From Stenotrophomonas sp. UBA2629 (GTDB lineage: Bacteria > Pseudomonadota > Gammaproteobacteria > Xanthomonadales > Xanthomonadaceae), in the NCBI GenBank assembly GCA_002359895.1, contig DEOB01000004.1:316631-325865 (forward strand): a stretch of 9,235 nucleotides of DNA. The letters run 5' to 3'. The position numbers were made by a program, and so were the translations under genes. Below, piece after piece: positions 6,133 through 9,235 of this stretch; within the stretch, counting starts at the first letter, position 1, and every line of letters starts with the position of its first letter. The notes beneath the pieces are model-generated. The model did no database searches. It was not told where the DNA came from and worked only from the letters and a program-made list of their open reading frames with translations.

Positions 6133-6180
6133 TGTGCAGTGCACCAGAAGTCTTGCCATCCCTTCAAGCCGAACACCCAC

Positions 6181-7176
6181 ATGCGCCGTCGAAATCCAAT
6201 TAAATATTTGTTTTTCATATATTTACTGACTGTTTTTGCAAACTCCCAAGCCGCAATGCTGGTTGCCACGAATGGCGAGCCATCAGTAGATTCGCCCGAC
6301 CGCATTGCGCTGTGGCCGCAAGGATTGGCACCGGGGGACAAGCCGCTCGCCCAGCCGCAACGCATCATCGAGCGCAGTACCGATGCCACATTGCCCGACC
6401 GCTTCATCGAACATGTCAGCGCGCCGTATCTGGTCGTATATCGGCCAACCCGCCCCAACGGAAGCGCGCTGCTGGTCATTCCCGGCGGCGGCTATCAGCG
6501 GGTGGTGCTGGACAAGGAAGGCACCGCGCTGGTGCCGGCCTTCGTTGAACAAGGCGGCGTCACCCTGTTCGTGCTTCGTTACCGCCTTCCCGGCGAGGGC
6601 CACGATGATCGCGAAGCGGCGCTGGCCGATGCACAGCGCGCCCTGCGGCTGATCCGCCACCGGGCCGGCGAATGGGCCATCAACCCGCAGCGCATCGGCG
6701 CGATCGGCTTCTCAGCCGGCGGCCACCTTGCCGCACGCTTGGGCACGGGCTTTGATCGCGCGGTATACCCGGCCACCGATGCCATCGACCGCGAAAGTGC
6801 CCGCCCCGACTACCAACTGCTGATCTACCCGGTCATCGACATGCTCGGCCCCGACAGCCACAGCGGGGCACGGCAACGTCTGCTGGGCAATGCCCCTGAC
6901 GCGGTGCAGTTGCAGCGCTACTCGATGCAGGCGCAGGTCAGGAACAACACACCGCCAACCTTCCTGGTACACGCCGCCGACGACGACGTGGTGCCGGTCG
7001 GCAACAGCCTGCTGTTCTACCAGGCGCTGCAAACAGCCGGCATCTCCAGCGAAATGCACCTGTTTCCGCAAGGAGGACACGGCTTCGGTACACGCAGCAC
7101 GGCCGGCCTGACCGCCGCCGCTTGGCCACGTTTGGCTCTGGACTGGATGGCAAGCAACACCACACCGCCGAAATGA
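6181..7176 (+). CDS. secreted alpha/beta-hydrolase, acetyl-esterase (BD-FAE/PaeX-like) type
   Basis: The product is 331 residues from the ATG at 6181. The N-terminus (MRRRNPIKY, then the hydrophobic LFFIYLLTVF, then NSQA before AM) is a Sec signal peptide with likely cleavage near residue 24-25, placing the enzyme outside the cytoplasm. Landmarks are LWPQGLAPGD (44-53), an oxyanion-loop PGGGY (101-105), the nucleophile elbow GFSAGGH with Ser178, an Asp in ADDDVVP (Asp268 or 269) and His300 in GGHGFG, a complete catalytic triad. The family covers acetyl-xylan and carbohydrate esterases. Next to kduD and a uronate transporter, a pectin- or oligogalacturonide-deacetylating role like Dickeya PaeX is plausible but inferred. 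The Shine-Dalgarno sequence is weak. A GTG at 6139 would add 14 residues before the signal peptide and is less likely. The first codons are strikingly AT-rich. Confidence 0.86.
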   Translation: MRRRNPIKYLFFIYLLTVFANSQAAMLVATNGEPSVDSPDRIALWPQGLAPGDKPLAQPQRIIERSTDATLPDRFIEHVSAPYLVVYRPTRPNGSALLVIPGGGYQRVVLDKEGTALVPAFVEQGGVTLFVLRYRLPGEGHDDREAALADAQRALRLIRHRAGEWAINPQRIGAIGFSAGGHLAARLGTGFDRAVYPATDAIDRESARPDYQLLIYPVIDMLGPDSHSGARQRLLGNAPDAVQLQRYSMQAQVRNNTPPTFLVHAADDDVVPVGNSLLFYQALQTAGISSEMHLFPQGGHGFGTRSTAGLTAAAWPRLALDWMASNTTPPK

Positions 7177-7193
7177 CGCAACCCCAGTCGCAC

Positions 7194-7228
7194 TCAAAGC
7201 CCCTTTCCGAGACAGGGGCTGGAGAGGG
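7194..7228 (+). repeat. degenerate hairpin repeat, copy 1
   Basis: The leader TCAAAGCC, shared with copy 3, is followed by AGCCCCT (7198-7204) pairing with AGGGGCT (7214-7220), then GGAGAGGG. It begins 17 bases after the first esterase's stop codon. It is a diverged member of the family, with a 7-base stem and no T run after it. Confidence 0.6.
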
Positions 7229-7267
7229 AAAAAAACCGAGCCATCCACCTCCAGACCTTCCAACTTG

Positions 7268-7314
7268 AAGCCCCTCTCCCCAACCCCCCTGTGGGAGAGG
7301 GGTTGGGAGAGGGG
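7268..7314 (+). repeat. GC-rich hairpin repeat, copy 2
   Basis: One left arm, CCCCTCTCCC (7271-7280), is complementary to two right arms of the same sequence, GGGAGAGGGG at 7293-7302 and 7305-7314. The repeat can therefore fold into two alternative perfect 10-base stems. It is the same type and orientation as copies 3 and 4. Confidence 0.8.
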
Positions 7315-7351
7315 AAAGATCCAGAACCACCCACACCTCAAACCAACCCGC

Positions 7352-7396
7352 TCAAAGCCCCTCTCCCCTCTGCGGGAGAGGGGTTGGGGAGAGGGG
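7352..7396 (+). repeat. GC-rich hairpin repeat, copy 3
   Basis: Left arm CCCCTCTCCCC (7358-7368) pairs with GGGAGAGGGG (7374-7383) or with the longer GGGGAGAGGGG (7386-7396). It shares the TCAAAGCC leader with copy 1. The distance from copy 2 is about 85 bases, and it lies 48 bases before the second esterase's start codon. Confidence 0.8.
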
Positions 7397-7443
7397 CACG
7401 CACCACCTCCCCCCAAGCCGCCCCCCGCATCCAGGCGAAAACC

Positions 7444-9057
7444 ATGACCCAGCCCAGCAACCCCGACCGCCGTCACTTTCTGCAGCAAACCGCCCTGCTC
7501 TCGGTCGGCGCCGGCCTGGCCGTCAGCAGCCTCGCCAGCCAGGCACGCCCCATCCACACCGCCCCAACTCCCATCGCCCGTGTCCGCGGCGGCCGCCTTG
7601 CCGGCCAGACCGAAGGCAGCATCCACGTCTTCCGAGGCATACCCTACGGTGCCGACACCGCACCGCGCCGCTTCCAGGCCGCGCTGCCAGAGCAACCTTG
7701 GCGCGGCATTCGCGACGCGCTTGCCTACGGCCCCGCCGCCCCCCAGACCGGTAGCGAGGCGCCCGGCAGCGAAGATTGCCTTCGTCTCAACGTCTGGACC
7801 CCGGCCCTGCGTGATGGCCGCAAGCGGCCGATCCTCTTCTATATCCATGGCGGCGCCTACAACAACGGCTCCGGCAGCGACCCGCTCTACAATGGCGGCA
7901 ACCTGTGCCGTCGCGGCGACGTGGTGGTCGTCACCGTCAATCACCGCCTCAACCTGTTCGGTTACCTCTACCTGGCACAGCTCGCCAGCGGCGCGCTCGC
8001 CGATTCCGGCAACGTCGGCCAACTCGATCTGATCCAAGCCCTGCATTGGGTACGTCAACATGCTGCCGAATTCGGCGGCGATGCCGACAACATCACCGTT
8101 TTTGGGCAGTCCGGTGGTGGCGCCAAGATCGCCACGCTGATGGCGATGCCGTCGGCCAAAGGCTTGTTCCATCGAGCCTGGACCATGAGCGGTCAACAAG
8201 TCACCGCCGCCGGACCACGCGCCGCTACCCAACGCGCGCAACAGGTCCTTGATCACTTCAAGCTCAGTGACGCCAACGCCCTACGCAACATGCCCATGGA
8301 AAAGCTGCTGGAAGCGGCCAGCCTCCGTGATCCTTCCCGTGTGGAAAACAGCGCCCTCTACGTTGGCCCGGTAGTCGACGCACGCAACCTGCCGATGCAT
8401 CCGTTCTGGCCGCAGGCGCCGCTGCAATCGGCCGACATCCCGATGGTCATCGGTAACACCCGCGACGAAACCCGTGCCTTCCTCGGCAACGACCCGCACA
8501 ACCACACCTTCAGCTGGGACGAGCTTCCCGCCAAGCTCGAAGCCCAGCAATACGTGGACCTGCTACCCACGGTCGTCATCGCCGAATACCGCCGCCTGTA
8601 CCCGCATTACACGCCGTCGGAAATCTTCTTTGCCGCCACCACGGCCGGCCGCTCCTGGCGCGGCGCCGTCGAAGAGCTCGAAGCACGCGCACGCCAAGGC
8701 GCTCCCACTTGGGCCTATCAACTGGACTGGTACGACCGCAGCGGTGACGCCGCTGATCTGCGTGCCTTCCACACCCTGGATATCCCACTGGTCTTCCACA
8801 ACCTGCAGCAACCCGGCTCCCGCACCGGTAACAGTCCCCAGGCGCAACACGTGGCTAGCACCATGAGTGATGCCCTGCTCGCATTCTCACGTAATGGCAA
8901 CCCCAATCACGCAGGATTGCCGCAATGGGACCCCTACGCGCTAGATCGCCGACAAACCCTGCAGTTCGACACTCAAAGCCATCAAACAGATGATCCCCGA
9001 AGCGGCGAGCGCCAGCTTTATCAACAAGCCCCCTTCATTCAACGCGGTACGTTTTGA
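7444..9057 (+). CDS. type-B carboxylesterase, Tat-exported
   Basis: The product is 537 residues, typical for type-B carboxylesterases. The start at ATG 7444 gives a proper Tat signal: DRRHFLQQ (8-15), a hydrophobic stretch, then SLASQA with likely cleavage near residue 34. Family landmarks are FRGIPYG (63-69), EDCLRLNVW (110-118), the oxyanion segment YIHGGAY (133-139), the nucleophile elbow FGQSGGG with Ser223, Glu342 in GNTRDETR and His443 in AFHTLDIPLVF, so the Ser-Glu-His triad is complete. These enzymes hydrolyse carboxylic esters, and some bacterial members act on feruloyl or aromatic esters. The substrate cannot be read here. The frame is open back to a GTG at 7291, but those codons are hairpin repeat. 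It lies 267 bases after the first esterase on the same strand. Export suggests it works on cell-wall-derived esters, an inference. Confidence 0.92.
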   Translation: MTQPSNPDRRHFLQQTALLSVGAGLAVSSLASQARPIHTAPTPIARVRGGRLAGQTEGSIHVFRGIPYGADTAPRRFQAALPEQPWRGIRDALAYGPAAPQTGSEAPGSEDCLRLNVWTPALRDGRKRPILFYIHGGAYNNGSGSDPLYNGGNLCRRGDVVVVTVNHRLNLFGYLYLAQLASGALADSGNVGQLDLIQALHWVRQHAAEFGGDADNITVFGQSGGGAKIATLMAMPSAKGLFHRAWTMSGQQVTAAGPRAATQRAQQVLDHFKLSDANALRNMPMEKLLEAASLRDPSRVENSALYVGPVVDARNLPMHPFWPQAPLQSADIPMVIGNTRDETRAFLGNDPHNHTFSWDELPAKLEAQQYVDLLPTVVIAEYRRLYPHYTPSEIFFAATTAGRSWRGAVEELEARARQGAPTWAYQLDWYDRSGDAADLRAFHTLDIPLVFHNLQQPGSRTGNSPQAQHVASTMSDALLAFSRNGNPNHAGLPQWDPYALDRRQTLQFDTQSHQTDDPRSGERQLYQQAPFIQRGTF

Positions 9058-9088
9058 GCCTCATGACATGCGAGCCCATGCCCCCTCC
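9050..9088 (+). repeat. direct repeat flanking hairpin copy 4, left copy
   Basis: This 39-base stretch starts inside the last codons of the carboxylesterase (CGTTTTGA includes its stop) and ends with CCCCCTCC. It matches 9196-9235 at 32 of 40 aligned positions, including CGTTTTGA, TGCGAGCCC and CCCCCTCC. Confidence 0.6.
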
Positions 9089-9125
9089 GGCCGTGCACCG
9101 GCACCGGCACCAAGCATGCTGGCTT

Positions 9126-9168
9126 AAAGCCCCCCTCCCCTTGCGGGAGAGGGGTTGGGGAGAGGGGG
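9126..9168 (+). repeat. GC-rich hairpin repeat, copy 4
   Basis: Same family and orientation as copies 2 and 3. The left arm CCCCCCTCCCC is shortened by loss of a TC step. The two right arms GGGAGAGGGG (9145-9154) and GGGGAGAGGGG (from 9157) are intact. It lies 70 bases after the carboxylesterase stop, between the two direct repeats. Confidence 0.75.
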
Positions 9169-9195
9169 ACGCACTACGGCCACAAAACGCCTCCC

Positions 9196-9235
9196 CGTTT
9201 TGAATCGCATGGCGTGCGAGCCCTAGGCCCCCTCC
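9196..9235 (+). repeat. direct repeat flanking hairpin copy 4, right copy
   Basis: Right partner of 9050-9088. It runs to the end of the window, so the repeat may be longer. Seven mismatches and one single-base gap separate the copies. Confidence 0.6.

Larger units (their letters stand above)
7177..7443. other. 267-base gap between the two esterase genes, filled by hairpin repeats
   Basis: The gap holds no supported gene. It contains three copies (one degraded) of a GC-rich hairpin repeat, at 7194-7228, 7268-7314 and 7352-7396, separated by C- and A-rich spacers of about 40 bases. The reading frame of the downstream esterase is open through part of it, but this is a by-product of the stop-poor repeat. 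No clear promoter for the second esterase was found. Confidence 0.6.

Noticed and set aside
7194..7396. CRISPR-like array suggested by three similar units with spacers.
   Set aside because: The units differ in length and sequence, spacers are unequal and compositionally similar to the flanks, and a fourth copy lies far away. They fit a dispersed hairpin repeat.
7291..7443. In-frame N-terminal extension of the carboxylesterase from a GTG inside hairpin copy 2.
   Set aside because: The added residues are translated repeat sequence (LGEGK, AGEGLGRG). They would bury the Tat signal, which must be N-terminal.
6712..8256. Open frame of 514 codons on the minus strand, antisense to both esterases, with repeat-derived PLSRRGERGFE-like segments.
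   Set aside because: It crosses two well-supported plus-strand genes and the hairpin repeats. Its composition is low-complexity Ala/Gly/Val with no recognisable domain. Antisense frames of this kind are common in GC-rich DNA.

Overview
The window is about 9.2 kb of GC-rich bacterial DNA. It looks like a member of the Xanthomonadaceae (Xanthomonas/Stenotrophomonas-like). This rests on the high GC content, the gene content and the dispersed intergenic repeats with GGGAGAGGGG arms, a type I associate with that family. The genus cannot be fixed from sequence reading alone.

Layout. Six genes lie on the minus strand between 39 and 6048. In transcription order they are an MhpD/FAH-like hydratase-fold enzyme with a TTG start (5221-6048), a tripartite TRAP transporter dctP-dctQ-dctM (4180-5184, 3630-4166, 2343-3626), a LacI-family repressor (1014-2102) and kduD (39-794). 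The first four are tightly spaced and read as one operon. A strong stem-loop (2299-2331) separates them from the repressor, and kduD has its own promoter. Two plus-strand esterase genes diverge from the operon: a Sec-exported alpha/beta hydrolase of the acetyl-esterase type (6181-7176) and a Tat-exported type-B carboxylesterase (7444-9057). Three GC-rich hairpin repeats lie between the esterases and a fourth lies after them. The fourth is flanked by an imperfect direct repeat of about 40 bp.

How it fits together. KduD is the step that makes 2-keto-3-deoxygluconate in breakdown of unsaturated pectin sugars. The TRAP binding protein resembles hexuronate binders, and esterases are needed to strip acetyl or other ester groups from plant cell-wall polymers. 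The best reading is a uronate/pectin catabolism locus, with outside-the-cytoplasm deesterification, uptake of an acidic sugar, and intracellular conversion. The most informative non-coding signal is an identical 13-base sequence (AAACCGGTGTCAT), with the central CG typical of LacI-family operators. It occurs once over the kduD promoter and once in the divergent region between the hydratase-TRAP operon and the first esterase. It suggests that the LacI protein encoded here controls all three transcription units. The role of the MhpD-like enzyme is the main open biochemical question.
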